A stretch of DNA of 64,000 nucleotides from Colimorpha_A sp900556615 (lineage in GTDB: Bacteria; Bacillota; Clostridia; Oscillospirales; CAG-272), in NCBI GenBank assembly GCA_963598415.1, contig CAVBUH010000029.1, forward strand, positions 78,954-142,953, read 5' to 3'. Shown here in pieces: positions 27,195 to 36,872 of the stretch. The notes below the pieces were generated by a model, which saw only the letters and a program-made list of their open reading frames with translations, did not search any database and had not been told where the DNA came from. The first letter of the stretch is position 1; each line of letters opens with the position of its first letter. The position numbers and the translations under genes were made by a program.

Positions 27195-28607
27195 ATGATT
27201 AACGAATCACAATACCGTCATATCGGCAGGATAACTCAGGTTATCGGTCCTGTCGTTGACGTACGTTTTAATGAGGGAGAGCTTCCTAAGCTGCAAAATG
27301 CGCTTGAAATCGACAATCACGGTAAAAAACTTGTTGTCGAGGTTTCTCAGCATATTGGTGATAACGTAGTGCGCTGCATTTCCATGAGCAGCACCGACGG
27401 TCTTGTGAGAGGTACTGAAGCTGCAGATACCGGAAGACCGATAAATGTTCCGGTGGGAGAACAAACACTCGGAAGAATTTTCAATGTCCTCGGAGAACCG
27501 GTTGACGAAAAGCCGGCGCCTGTTGACTGTGAGCGTTGGGATATCCATCGTGCTCCTCCCTCCTATGAGGAACAGGCTGCCTCGGCAGAAATACTTGAAA
27601 CCGGAATTAAGGTAATTGATCTCCTTTGTCCTTATTGCAAAGGAGGAAAGATTGGGCTCTTCGGCGGAGCCGGCGTCGGCAAAACTGTTTTGATCATGGA
27701 GCTTATCAACAATATCGCAACACAGCATGGGGGAATCTCGGTATTTACAGGAGTCGGTGAGCGAACAAGAGAAGGAAACGATCTCTACAATGAAATGAAG
27801 GAATCGGGCGTACTTGCTAAAACCGCACTTGTTTACGGTCAGATGAATGAGCCCCCCGGAGCACGAATGAGGGTAGGATTATCCGGTCTTACTATGGCTG
27901 AGTATTTTCGTGATAAAGAAGGTCAAGATGTTCTGTTCTTCATCGACAATATCTTCCGTTTCACACAGGCGGGAAGCGAAGTTTCGGCGCTTCTCGGAAG
28001 AATGCCCTCTGCTGTCGGATATCAGCCGACGCTTGCAACGGAAATGGGTGCGCTTCAGGAAAGGATTACCTCTACGAAGCGAGGCTCAATCACCTCGGTA
28101 CAGGCAGTCTATGTCCCTGCCGACGACCTCACCGATCCGGCTCCCGCTACAACCTTTGCCCATCTTGACGCGACAACCGTTTTAAGCCGCGGCATCGCTT
28201 CACAGGGAATCTATCCCGCCGTCGATCCTCTTAACTCAACAAGCCGTATTCTCTCACCCGATATAGTCGGTGCCGAGCACTATCGGGTTGCAAAAGAGGT
28301 ACAGAGACTTCTTCAAAGATATAATGAGCTTCAGGACATCATTGCTATTATGGGTATGGATGAATTGAGTGAAGAAGACAAGCTGATCGTCTCAAGAGCA
28401 CGTAAGGTACAAAAATTCCTATCGCAAGCGCTTCATGTTTCTGAGCAGTATAACGGTTTCCCAGGACAGTATGTACCCTTAAACGAGACCATCCGGAGCT
28501 TTGCAGAGATAATAGACGGAAAACACGACGATCTGCCCGAGTCGGTATTTCTATATGTCGGTTCGATTGATGAAGCAATAGAAAAGGCGAAAAATCCGGA
28601 AAAATAA
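27195..28607 (+). CDS. atpD: ATP synthase F1 subunit beta
   Basis: A 470-residue catalytic subunit. Walker A GGAGVGKTVLIMEL, the catalytic GERTREGNDLY and the DELSEED lever (MDELSEEDKLIV) are all intact. No unusual insertions. Last F1 catalytic gene before the short epsilon gene. Confidence 0.98.
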   Translation: MINESQYRHIGRITQVIGPVVDVRFNEGELPKLQNALEIDNHGKKLVVEVSQHIGDNVVRCISMSSTDGLVRGTEAADTGRPINVPVGEQTLGRIFNVLGEPVDEKPAPVDCERWDIHRAPPSYEEQAASAEILETGIKVIDLLCPYCKGGKIGLFGGAGVGKTVLIMELINNIATQHGGISVFTGVGERTREGNDLYNEMKESGVLAKTALVYGQMNEPPGARMRVGLSGLTMAEYFRDKEGQDVLFFIDNIFRFTQAGSEVSALLGRMPSAVGYQPTLATEMGALQERITSTKRGSITSVQAVYVPADDLTDPAPATTFAHLDATTVLSRGIASQGIYPAVDPLNSTSRILSPDIVGAEHYRVAKEVQRLLQRYNELQDIIAIMGMDELSEEDKLIVSRARKVQKFLSQALHVSEQYNGFPGQYVPLNETIRSFAEIIDGKHDDLPESVFLYVGSIDEAIEKAKNPEK

Positions 28608-28723
28608 AAAATTTAGCTTTTACTTTTACATCAAAATCTTTCCCTATTTTTACCCATGGGAATACGCCGTTAAATTCAGTCAGAAAGGAAGCTTTGCCAA
28701 TCGGCAATGCATGGAAACTCTAT

Positions 28724-28987
28724 ATGCAGGAATATCATCTTAAGATATCTACTCCTTCAGGCACAGTTTATGACGGTATGGCGTTTTTCCTGTCGGTACG
28801 AGGCATATCGGGAGATCTTGCCATCCTTGCAGGACATATTCCGTTTGTAACAGGAATAAAAAAATGTCTCTGTAAAATACGGTGCTCGGACGAAACGGAA
28901 AAAAGCGCAGAATGTGACGGAGGTCTTTTGACAGTAGGAAAAGATATTGTTCATGTTCTTACGTCAGGCTTCAAGTGGTTGGATTAA
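28724..28987 (+). CDS. atpC: ATP synthase F1 subunit epsilon, C-terminal domain absent
   Basis: An 87-residue protein from ATG 28724 (97 if TTG at 28694 is used, which has AAAGGAA 4 nt upstream). It covers only the N-terminal beta sandwich (LKISTPSGTVYDG, GDLAILAGHIPFVT, GGLLTVGKDIVHVLTSG). The usual epsilon is about 130-140 residues with a two-helix C-terminal domain that inhibits ATP hydrolysis; that domain is missing and a strong terminator follows directly. Two cysteines in KKCLCKIRC are unusual. Confidence 0.88.
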   Translation: MQEYHLKISTPSGTVYDGMAFFLSVRGISGDLAILAGHIPFVTGIKKCLCKIRCSDETEKSAECDGGLLTVGKDIVHVLTSGFKWLD

Positions 28988-29020
28988 TATCTCAAATCCA
29001 TGCATTAACACTAAATTAAA

Positions 29021-29060
29021 AATAAACGGCGGCGAGGGTTCAATCCTGCCGCCGTTTATT
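29021..29060. terminator. Bidirectional terminator after the ATP synthase operon
   Basis: A perfect 13-bp stem (AATAAACGGCGGC / GCCGCCGTTTATT) followed by TTTTAT on the plus strand. It serves atpC and, on the other strand, the convergent gene whose stop is at 29067. Confidence 0.9.
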
Positions 29061-29066
29061 TTTATA

Positions 29067-30269
29067 CTATCCTATGATTTCAACATATGATATTGAGGTA
29101 TATTCATTGGAAAAAATATCACAGCCGATATATTGATCCGGAATAACAGCAACTGCTTGCATCCCCATGGAATCATATGATGCTTCCAGCGTTTCACCGT
29201 CAATTTCAGCGATTTTCCCTGTTAAAGGATCAAGATACCTGTAAATATTGCCAACGCCATTTTCATCCGGCGTGACTCCGCACAGAACCACACAGTGCTG
29301 CTTAAGCGGATAAAGGAAGGTTTGTGTCTTATCGTAGCTTTGCCACTGATAGTATTCGTCAGCCGGTTTAAAATCGCTCGTTATCCAAATTGCCACCGGA
29401 ATATCCATACACAGATAATTTATAAAGCCTGAAATTTCAGTACCTGTAAGATTCACCGCTGAATATTTTTTCCTTAACTCCGTAGGTATATTATTGACTC
29501 CTTTTACAATGACCGGTGACCAGCACCCCCATCCTCCCTGCCCCGCATCGGGATTTCCGGCATAAAATTCCTTTGGATCCGGACCGTACATACACCCAAA
29601 AGAAATACGAACATCGGATTTTGGCAGATATTTTTCCACAAAATCCGACAGAGAGACATGAATTCCTGCCGTATTCAGCATCGAAACCGCAGAAGCAGCT
29701 TCGCATCCGTTGGGATAATCCGGAAGCTGGCAAACAGAAGATACCTTAACATCAGCTATTCTCAAAACAAGCTTAATTGCTCTGCTGATCACATAAAATA
29801 AATCCGTATCAATTCCATAATCTTCACATATTGATAAAGAAAGAGCATCAACAAGCTCGTCCTTATCAGAGGCTTTAGCAATATTCCATAGATCACTGAT
29901 ATATTTTTCAAAATCGCATTCGGTAACATTCCGTAAATCGGTCTCAGTGTTATTCCCTTCCGCTATACATATATCGTAAAAAGCCTGAGAAAAGTAAAGA
30001 TTGAGCTGCATACAATAATTATATGGATCGGCACCACCTAAATATTTATTGTACTCCGAAGAATTTTTATTTTTTGCAACTGCGTAATTGTTTGAAAAGA
30101 TAATATTTTTCGAAAAAAGATTTTTTCTGAGTTTTGTAATATATAAATATCCAAGAAAAAATCCTCCCAATATAGCAAGGGCAAGTCCGATACTCAAGAT
30201 GGTATTAATAATTAGTAAACGTTTTTTTCTAAATCGTATTTTGGGTTTTCTTACTGTGAGCCGATTCAT
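29067..30269 (-). CDS. Membrane-anchored C39-like cysteine peptidase family protein
   Basis: A 400-residue protein with a basic N-terminus, one membrane helix (about 19-43) and an outer region. The C-terminal domain (about 200-390) looks like the peptidase_C39_2 (YvpB) family: PDYPNGCEAASAVSML with the candidate nucleophilic Cys, KQHCVVLCGVT with the His, and YRYLDPLTG with the Asp. This family may cleave peptides or act as a cysteine-peptidase-like binding module. Start is uncertain: ATG at 30284 is 15 nt upstream, and a palindrome GACGGTTTATAACCGTC lies at 30336-30352. Confidence 0.75.
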   Translation of the reverse strand: MNRLTVRKPKIRFRKKRLLIINTILSIGLALAILGGFFLGYLYITKLRKNLFSKNIIFSNNYAVAKNKNSSEYNKYLGGADPYNYCMQLNLYFSQAFYDICIAEGNNTETDLRNVTECDFEKYISDLWNIAKASDKDELVDALSLSICEDYGIDTDLFYVISRAIKLVLRIADVKVSSVCQLPDYPNGCEAASAVSMLNTAGIHVSLSDFVEKYLPKSDVRISFGCMYGPDPKEFYAGNPDAGQGGWGCWSPVIVKGVNNIPTELRKKYSAVNLTGTEISGFINYLCMDIPVAIWITSDFKPADEYYQWQSYDKTQTFLYPLKQHCVVLCGVTPDENGVGNIYRYLDPLTGKIAEIDGETLEASYDSMGMQAVAVIPDQYIGCDIFSNEYTSISYVEIIG

Positions 30270-30369
30270 TATTATTATAACCATACCTTTCTGCCAAACC
30301 ACAAGCTTTTGTGACGGTCTCAGCTTGCAAAAATGACGGTTATAAACCGTCAAGGTACATATTTTTGCC

Positions 30370-30693
30370 GTTTGAAAAATTTATTTTCAAACTTGCCTCC
30401 TGCTATCGTTTATGTTTGCTGAATGGTCTCAAATACATTCGCGCTTAGCAGTGCCTCCCATTTGTCGGGACACCCAAAAGCGAATCGAGTGTTTTGGAGC
30501 GCCCTCATTCGGTTTTGGCTTTTCAGAATCTAAACCGCAAATTTCAACCGCCAAACCCGACTTTACAGAGCTTTGCACGTCAGTACAGCAGCGCCGTTCA
30601 GCTTCTATTAAGAAATCGCTGAATCAATCGGTTATCCAGCCAGATTTTCGAGATGATTTTTGAACGGCAAGGTAAAAAACGCAGGATAATTAT
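30370..30693. other. Intergenic region, nothing recognised
   Basis: About 320 bp between the C39-like gene and the VOC gene. Short open frames exist on both strands but their residues resemble no family I know and they lack ribosome binding sites. No hairpin typical of a terminator stands out. Confidence 0.4.
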
Positions 30694-31134
30694 TTACCGC
30701 ATACACGCATTTACGAATTTCATTGGAACATCCATTCGCTCTGCTACCTGTTTTGGTGTCATACCGCTATTCAGAAATCGTTTACAAACTACCTTCATGT
30801 TTTCGCCAATCTCAATGATATGCTTATCAGGGTCATAAATTCTAACCACTCTCTGCCCCCATGAATGTTCTTTGATAGGATGAACGTAGTCCACATCACA
30901 TTTTTTCAGTCTATCAGTGAATTTATCAAAGTTATCCTCTTCAAAATACACCTCTGAACTATTGCTACCAAATGATACATTATCTGTACCAATAAATTCT
31001 TGCCACGTTTCAAGTGTTTGCAGCGCCAAGCCACCCGTTAAAGTCTTATTTGCACCAAAATCCATAATTACGTGAAGTCCAAACACTTTTTTATAAAAGT
31101 CTACAGACTTATCGATATCTGTTACCACCAGCAT
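30694..31134 (-). CDS. VOC (glyoxalase/bleomycin-resistance) superfamily protein, start possibly frameshifted
   Basis: A 146-residue protein of the vicinal oxygen chelate fold: LVVTDIDKSVDFYKKVFGLHV, then YFEEDNFDKFTDRLKKCDVDYVH and RVVRIYDPDKHIIEIGE. The C-terminus SGMTPKQVAERMDVPMKFV is a common tail in this group. The strong GGAGG (31160-31164) is 8 nt from an ATG at 31149-31151 whose frame reads MKIKIRCWW and stops; family members start MKxKNPMLVV, so a single base seems lost in the A-rich stretch. Translation may restart at 31134 or the gene may be inactive. Confidence 0.75.
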   Translation of the reverse strand: MLVVTDIDKSVDFYKKVFGLHVIMDFGANKTLTGGLALQTLETWQEFIGTDNVSFGSNSSEVYFEEDNFDKFTDRLKKCDVDYVHPIKEHSWGQRVVRIYDPDKHIIEIGENMKVVCKRFLNSGMTPKQVAERMDVPMKFVNACMR

Positions 31135-31334
31135 CGGATTTTAATTTTCATCAATTCAGCCTCCGTCAAATTTTGATTTATCGTTTTCTCTTAGTCTATC
31201 ATATCCGACTGTCAATTTCGATGAATGATGAAATCGACGGAGGTTTTTTCATCAACACAAAAGGTAAAAAGGACAACATTAGTTATCACCGGCTGCCTCG
31301 TATTACTTCGGCAGCCGGTTTCACAAATTTTTCT

Positions 31335-32633
31335 TTATTTACCCGATATTGTGATACCCTCAAATGCGGCATAAGGAAGCACCGACATTCCGTCGCAAAT
31401 TTCATCATCAGATATTGCAAAAACATGATTCATCATTTCGGCAAGGTTTCCGCTTATCATTGTTTCGGAAAGGGCACCGGTAATTTTCCCGTCTTCAATA
31501 AGGAAGCTGTTCTTGGCTACTCCGGAAAAATCACCGTTTGATGAAGGCTGTCCGCCCGAAAAACGACCTACAACAATTCCCTTTTGAACGGAGGATATAA
31601 TATCCTCCAGCTTTTTGTTTCCTTTTTTCATCACAATATTACCGGAAGAGTTAAGGGAACGTGGAAATCCGGTCTTATTCGCAACATACTGCGATATCAT
31701 AAAGCTTTGAAGAACTCCGTTCTTGATGATATCATAGTTCTGTGCCGCGTATCCGTCAGAGGTAACTCTTTCTCCGCAAATGATTCTTTCATCAAGAGGC
31801 GCTGCCGAAATTGTTATCGACTCATCGGCAATCTTTTCTCCGAGTTTGTTTTTCCACGGACTTGTTCCTTCCAGAAGTCCGCCTTCTCCCGCAAAGCTGC
31901 CAAGAGCATAAGAAAGAAATTCAGAAAGGCAGCTTGGAGGAAGAAGCATGACACCTTCAAATTTCTCTCCGAGTCCGCGAGTTTTTATCTGTTTTTCAAT
32001 ATCGGAAAGATCCTTTGCTATCGTTCCGCACTCAATAAACGGTTTATCCAAATTGTCGGTAATCACACCGGAACCGTAGAAAGAGGAAGCAAGCTCTCCT
32101 TCGTGCGCGCTGAACATCAAGCTGATTTCATATTTACCGCAATGCTCCGGAAAAACAACTCCGTTTGAATTTGCGTGAACGGAACTGATTTCTTTATGAG
32201 AAACAATCATCTGCTCCATAATTATTTTCGGAAATTGCTCCGAGATATTCTCCATCAGCTCGCGGCATCTCGCAAAAAGCTTATCCAGGTCCGGTGTAAT
32301 GACACCATACCTATAGCTTTCGTTATTCTCCAAAGGCGCAATATCCCATGCATGATCCTCTACAGAGGAAATTGCTGTATCAAGACAGCTTTTCGCCAGT
32401 TCCCTTATGGTTTCCGAATCGTATCTGTTCTGTCTCACGGTTCCCTTCTTTCCGTCTTTAATGGCGGTCAGAATAAGATGCTTGTCAAATAGAGTTCTGA
32501 AAAGACTGAATTTCCCTCCGTCAACATTAAATTCGTGCGTTACGCTGAAGCCCGCATCGCATTTTGCCTTATCAGCACCCTCGTCTTTTAGAGCTTTAAG
32601 CGCTTCAGCGGCTATATTAATTAAATTATCCAT
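31335..32633 (-). CDS. TldE/PmbA-type subunit of the TldD/TldE protease
   Basis: A 432-residue partner of TldD. It lacks the HExxxH motif, as TldE does, and contains the family stretches AAPLDERIICGERVTSDGYAAQN and NSSGNIVMKKGNKKLEDII. The TldD/TldE complex is a metalloprotease that degrades unfolded peptides and matures some ribosomal peptides. The start at 32633 (MDNLINIA) is preferred to the TTG at 32654. It follows tldD by 44 nt. Confidence 0.88.
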   Translation of the reverse strand: MDNLINIAAEALKALKDEGADKAKCDAGFSVTHEFNVDGGKFSLFRTLFDKHLILTAIKDGKKGTVRQNRYDSETIRELAKSCLDTAISSVEDHAWDIAPLENNESYRYGVITPDLDKLFARCRELMENISEQFPKIIMEQMIVSHKEISSVHANSNGVVFPEHCGKYEISLMFSAHEGELASSFYGSGVITDNLDKPFIECGTIAKDLSDIEKQIKTRGLGEKFEGVMLLPPSCLSEFLSYALGSFAGEGGLLEGTSPWKNKLGEKIADESITISAAPLDERIICGERVTSDGYAAQNYDIIKNGVLQSFMISQYVANKTGFPRSLNSSGNIVMKKGNKKLEDIISSVQKGIVVGRFSGGQPSSNGDFSGVAKNSFLIEDGKITGALSETMISGNLAEMMNHVFAISDDEICDGMSVLPYAAFEGITISGK

Positions 32634-32677
32634 GAATAAATCCAAGCCTTTCAATAAATTTAAATCCGTGAAACGGA

Positions 32678-34063
32678 TTATTTTCCGCCTATGGTAACCT
32701 TACAGCGAAGCGCAGGACCGCCCATTCCCACCGGCATAGGCTGCTTTTTGCCGCAGACACCCGAGCTTGCCCAAATAAGCTCGTCAGAGACCATATCAAC
32801 GGTTTTCAACATTTCAAAAGCGACGCCGGAAATAGTAGTATCAAGCAAAGCCCTTCCAAGCTTACCGTTCTTTATCTCATAACCGCCGGTTACACCGAAC
32901 ATAAACTCTCCGGTAGTATCTGCCTGACCGTTATTGGTGTCAAGAAAGTAATAGCCGTCGTCAACCGACGCAATCATTTCCTCAAGCTTGGAGGTTCCGG
33001 GAAGTATTGCCGTATTTCTCATTCTGATGAGCGGTTCGTCCGAGAAAAGATAAGCCCTTGCATTTCCGGTAGGCATCATGCCGAAATGTTCTGCCGTCTC
33101 GCGGCTGTTCATATATCCGGTCAGTATACCGTCTCTGATCAAGACGGCGTCTTCCGTTTTTGTACCTTCATCATCGGCATATATCGGAAGCGGAACCGGT
33201 TTTCCGAAAGCGGTATGTGCATAGTCAATCATAGTGACAAGCTCCGATGCCACTCTTTTTCCAAGAGAATGAGCTGCTACGGATCCGCCGAGCACCAGGT
33301 CTGCCTCAACCGTATGCCCCACCGCTTCGTGAGCAAGCATACCGGAAAGAATTCCGCCGAGAATTACGGTTTTCTCTCCCGCCTCAGGGTAAACGCCCTC
33401 GCATTTTTCCTTTATTCTTATATAAAGTCTATCAATTTTTTCAAAACAATCTGAGGGTTTTAAAAAATTGCGATCAAAAGTATCCCCGCCTCCGAATACG
33501 TCATACATCTCAACCGGAGTACCGTCAGGAGTCTGTGCGGTAAGAAATACATATACATAGCTTCTCGGCATAACCGAATGAGAATCAAACCCATTTGATA
33601 CGGCAATCAGCTTTTCCATCGAATCTGCCCTTACAGAAACCGCCCGGCTCAAAAGATCGGGATATTTATCTTTAATGTAATCGTCGATTTCCATAGCAAA
33701 ATCGATATATGTTTTTTGCTCTACATCGGTCAAATCATAAATCGTGCGGCTTGCTCCGTCTGAAAGAGAAGGTAAGGCGCCTTTATTTTTGCCCGCATGT
33801 GTCGCCATAAAAGCGGCATTCTCAGACGCAGCTTTCAGAACGGCATCCACTGCGGAATCAGAATATTCGGCGGTAGAAGAAAAGCCGTATACGCCGTTTG
33901 AATAAACTCTGCAGGAAACCCCGGTGTTCTCATTTCTTACATTTGCAACAAGGCTTCCGTTAAGAATTGTTACGCCTCGGGTGAGATTTTTCTGCGCGCG
34001 CAGTTCCGTATTGACTCCGCTGCTGAAAAGGTGCTTCTTCCCGGTGACAATATCGTTTAACAT
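32678..34063 (-). CDS. tldD: Metalloprotease TldD
   Basis: A 461-residue catalytic subunit. The zinc motif HEAVGHTVEADLVLGG (HExxxH) is intact, with GTSKLEEMIASVDDGYYFL and the C-terminal GKKQPMPVGMGGPALRC typical of TldD. AGGAG lies 8 nt upstream of the ATG. A consensus promoter lies upstream. No nearby ribosomal-peptide precursor was recognised. Confidence 0.93.
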   Translation of the reverse strand: MLNDIVTGKKHLFSSGVNTELRAQKNLTRGVTILNGSLVANVRNENTGVSCRVYSNGVYGFSSTAEYSDSAVDAVLKAASENAAFMATHAGKNKGALPSLSDGASRTIYDLTDVEQKTYIDFAMEIDDYIKDKYPDLLSRAVSVRADSMEKLIAVSNGFDSHSVMPRSYVYVFLTAQTPDGTPVEMYDVFGGGDTFDRNFLKPSDCFEKIDRLYIRIKEKCEGVYPEAGEKTVILGGILSGMLAHEAVGHTVEADLVLGGSVAAHSLGKRVASELVTMIDYAHTAFGKPVPLPIYADDEGTKTEDAVLIRDGILTGYMNSRETAEHFGMMPTGNARAYLFSDEPLIRMRNTAILPGTSKLEEMIASVDDGYYFLDTNNGQADTTGEFMFGVTGGYEIKNGKLGRALLDTTISGVAFEMLKTVDMVSDELIWASSGVCGKKQPMPVGMGGPALRCKVTIGGK

Positions 34064-34105
34064 AGTTCCACTCCTATCTTGTCCGATAAACGGAATTATA
34101 AATTT

Positions 34106-34134
34106 ATTGTAGCACTTTTGGGAGATGTTGTCAA
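34106..34134 (-). promoter_or_regulatory. Promoter for tldD-tldE
   Basis: Minus strand TTGACA (34134-34129) and TACAAT (34111-34106) are 17 bp apart, placing transcription start about 35 nt upstream of tldD. Confidence 0.75.
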
Positions 34135-34166
34135 CTTAAATATTGGCATTTACTCTGAGAAAAACT

Positions 34167-34344
34167 TTAAGGCACTACCACCGGGTTCATGGCTTGCGCT
34201 TTGAGGATGCATATGCGGAGGTATTCCCGTCATACTTTACAAATTTTGCCGACAAAAGGGTCACCCTTGCCTTCTCAATTCGTATCGCTGACGAAAAATA
34301 TGACTTAGCACCTGCACCATCAGAACCCGGCGGTATTGCCTTAA
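34167..34344 (-). repeat. Dispersed repeat, copy C, TTAA on both sides
   Basis: Core 34171-34340 (170 bp). The right end CCCGGCGGTATTGCC is a close match to the family end. On the minus strand the peptide frame is broken by a one-base deletion (CAGCGATA instead of CAGACGATA) but KFVKYDG remains readable. Confidence 0.85.
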
Positions 34345-34357
34345 TAGCATGAGCTTA

Positions 34358-36871
34358 TCAGGATATTTTTTTCAGATCCTTAAAGAAGGTTTCTACGATT
34401 CTTTGGCAAAGATACGCCGTAGATGTATAGCTATTCTTCATACTACTTTCATTAGCTTTTTCCATATTATTGATAAAAGGAGAGTAAATATAATTGATAC
34501 AACCGGAATTAAAAACCAACTCTACAACATTGACACGCCTGGATTCTCTTATCAGCTCGAGCATTCTGATATTTTCGTCGGTCTTTTGACCTATTCCATC
34601 AAGTATGCTTGCGAAATAGGTTTGAACAACCGTTTCATTCGAACAAAGCGCCGCCGTAACATCATGGATGAAATAATCGGATGTGTCCGCTGTTATGGGA
34701 AGCAACAGCACGGAATAATAAAAATTTATACCTGAAACATAATCCTTCTGCTCCGTCGTTTGCTTCGGGTAAGGAAGTAAACCGAAATTACCTCCCTCTC
34801 TGATAGACGGAAGCCGCCCCAAGACAGTAGTAAACATCATAGAGGCGCCCTTCGAAAGCACATCATATTTATCAGTAACAATGGGATAGTAGATTCCGCT
34901 TTTAAAGTCGGGATGGTATTCGGCCATCGGACTTCCATAAAGACATACCAATGAATTTCTCGCCGAACACAGCTTTGAAATATCGGGACCATAGTCATTA
35001 TTATATAAAAAGGTACAGCCAAAACCGGTAAGATAACCTATTATGTCATATTCAGAACCGTATTTTGAAACAAATCCAAAGGCGTCCTCGTCATCCCTTG
35101 TTCCGTTCCCATTTAAATCTCTGTAAAAATCTTTTACGAGAGAATAAGCATAATCAACCGTCCATTCGCCGCTTTTGAAGGTTTGAAGCAAGTTTTGCTC
35201 GTTCGTTTCTCCAAGCAGATCTTTATCATAGACCCATACAAATGTATTGGCAAGAGAGGACATGGATAAATCGGTAACGGGTGAATATAAACAACCGTTT
35301 AACAACAGCGCGGAATTAATTTTTTTATTCCCGAAAATTTCAAGCGAATTACTTCCGTACAATGAATTCCAGTTTTTCACATAGCCTGAAGTAATCAGCA
35401 ATGAAGCATCGAAAATGACAACATCTATAACTTCAAAGGACTGATCGCAAGCATGTATGGAATCGGTTATATAATTCATGTCTGAAATTAACTGAACATC
35501 GATTTCAACATCAAAATTTTTTTCAATTTGAGAATATTTTCTCTCTGCAGCGGCGCTCACAGCATTTTTCTGATCATCTCCAAACATATTGCAGCTATAT
35601 GACTCAAGCGAAACAATACGATATTCTTTTCCGTAATAATCGCCGGAAAGATTAGGAAAATAGGGATCAACCGTTGTGACAAGATCGGTAACTGTCGGTA
35701 TCTCGGTATCAACCGGTTTTGTCACCGGAAACTCGTCAGTCTCCGTGTTTTCAGGTTGCCTATCGATCGTCGTTGTCACTGTAGAATCATTCGTATCGAT
35801 ATCGACGGATGTCGTCTCGTTCGGCAAATCTGTCACCAAACCGGAATCCGTATCTGTATCTGTTAGATCAGCCGTCGGATCACCGGTTGTCAGTTCGGGA
35901 GCAGACGGAGCTTCTGTTTTAAGCATAAAGGAACGAGTATCGGGCATATAGGTCAATTCACAGATACTTTCCGAAGGATTTTCTATTGAAACGAGATGGT
36001 ACCGTGTGTCTCCGTTTTCATACTCATCAACTCTTATTCCATTGAAGTATGTAAGCGTTTTTCCGGAATATTTGGAGCCGTCAGAGAGGTAATAAACCCA
36101 ATTCGAAGAGGAAAACACCATAGATACCGTATATGTCTGAATATCAAAATAATACAAATAGGTTCCGTAAACACCGCTTCCCCAACCGCCGGAAACAAAG
36201 AAACCTGAACAATCATTGTTTCCCTGAGAGGATACGGGAACTATATCCGAGATCACGGACACAGGAGGGTTGCTGAAATCCAGCAGTGAGAGTTTATTAC
36301 CGTAAAGTAAATACAATCTCGCATAATCATGCTCAACATCCTCAACGCCGCTCTTCCTCCGATACAAAGAACAGCCAAGCATGGAGTATACTTCTTCCGG
36401 GGTAACATTACATAGCGTGTCCCAAGGAATAATTTCATCCATATCTCCGTTGCTGATGCCGTCAAGTGAAACGGAGGCGCTTACAACCAAATTTCTTAAT
36501 TCCGAAACGGAAACACCGTATTGGCTCTCTTCTCCGGACAAGAAGTTACCTGAAAAGATCGGATAAATCGTTTGGTCTATTAGACAGTTATCAGGAGTCC
36601 TCGGTACGGTGTCTGTTGCCATGTTTTCCCCGCTTCCGTCCGCAGGCGACTCCTTTCTCAAATTTCGAAGAAGCGCGCCCCCGACAAGAAGTCCCGCTGC
36701 AAAGATTAAAGACATACTGACAGCAAGAATCGTTTTCCATGAAGAATACTTTCCGGTACTGCCCGAAGATTGTATAACAAAGGCATTTCTTTTCACGGAT
36801 TCTCTGATAAGTTCTCTTTTCGGAAGCATATCGGAAATTGCTTTTTTCATTTTTCCATTAAAATCGTTCAT
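34358..36871 (-). CDS. Membrane protein with anti-sigma-like N-terminus and extracellular solute-binding-like domain
   Basis: An 837-residue protein. Residues 1-45 are charged and cytoplasmic (MKKAISDMLPKRELIRESVKRN), a membrane helix follows (about 48-68). An outer region of about 260 residues contains folded stretches (YRLYLLYGN-like), then a Thr/Asp-rich linker (about 335-415) and a C-terminal domain (about 420-837) that resembles family 1 extracellular solute-binding proteins (YYGKEYRIVSLE, GEWTVDYAYSLVKDFYRDLNGNGTRDDEDAFGF, ASMMFTTVLGRLPSIREG, FGLLPYP). GGGG lies 8 nt upstream of the ATG, one base after the sigma stop. It is the likely anti-sigma partner and sensor for the upstream sigma factor. 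Confidence 0.8.
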   Translation of the reverse strand: MNDFNGKMKKAISDMLPKRELIRESVKRNAFVIQSSGSTGKYSSWKTILAVSMSLIFAAGLLVGGALLRNLRKESPADGSGENMATDTVPRTPDNCLIDQTIYPIFSGNFLSGEESQYGVSVSELRNLVVSASVSLDGISNGDMDEIIPWDTLCNVTPEEVYSMLGCSLYRRKSGVEDVEHDYARLYLLYGNKLSLLDFSNPPVSVISDIVPVSSQGNNDCSGFFVSGGWGSGVYGTYLYYFDIQTYTVSMVFSSSNWVYYLSDGSKYSGKTLTYFNGIRVDEYENGDTRYHLVSIENPSESICELTYMPDTRSFMLKTEAPSAPELTTGDPTADLTDTDTDSGLVTDLPNETTSVDIDTNDSTVTTTIDRQPENTETDEFPVTKPVDTEIPTVTDLVTTVDPYFPNLSGDYYGKEYRIVSLESYSCNMFGDDQKNAVSAAAERKYSQIEKNFDVEIDVQLISDMNYITDSIHACDQSFEVIDVVIFDASLLITSGYVKNWNSLYGSNSLEIFGNKKINSALLLNGCLYSPVTDLSMSSLANTFVWVYDKDLLGETNEQNLLQTFKSGEWTVDYAYSLVKDFYRDLNGNGTRDDEDAFGFVSKYGSEYDIIGYLTGFGCTFLYNNDYGPDISKLCSARNSLVCLYGSPMAEYHPDFKSGIYYPIVTDKYDVLSKGASMMFTTVLGRLPSIREGGNFGLLPYPKQTTEQKDYVSGINFYYSVLLLPITADTSDYFIHDVTAALCSNETVVQTYFASILDGIGQKTDENIRMLELIRESRRVNVVELVFNSGCINYIYSPFINNMEKANESSMKNSYTSTAYLCQRIVETFFKDLKKIS

Positions 36872-36872
36872 T

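Noticed and set aside
29030..29050. GGTTCAATCC resembling a tRNA T-arm
   Set aside because: It is the loop of the atpC terminator and has no acceptor or anticodon arms around it.
30412..30663. Plus-strand 83-residue ORF between the C39-like and VOC genes
   Set aside because: No ribosome binding site and no recognised family; no support from neighbours.
34143..34352. Plus-strand 69-residue ORF across repeat copy C
   Set aside because: It is the reverse frame of the repeat element and is not conserved in the other copies.
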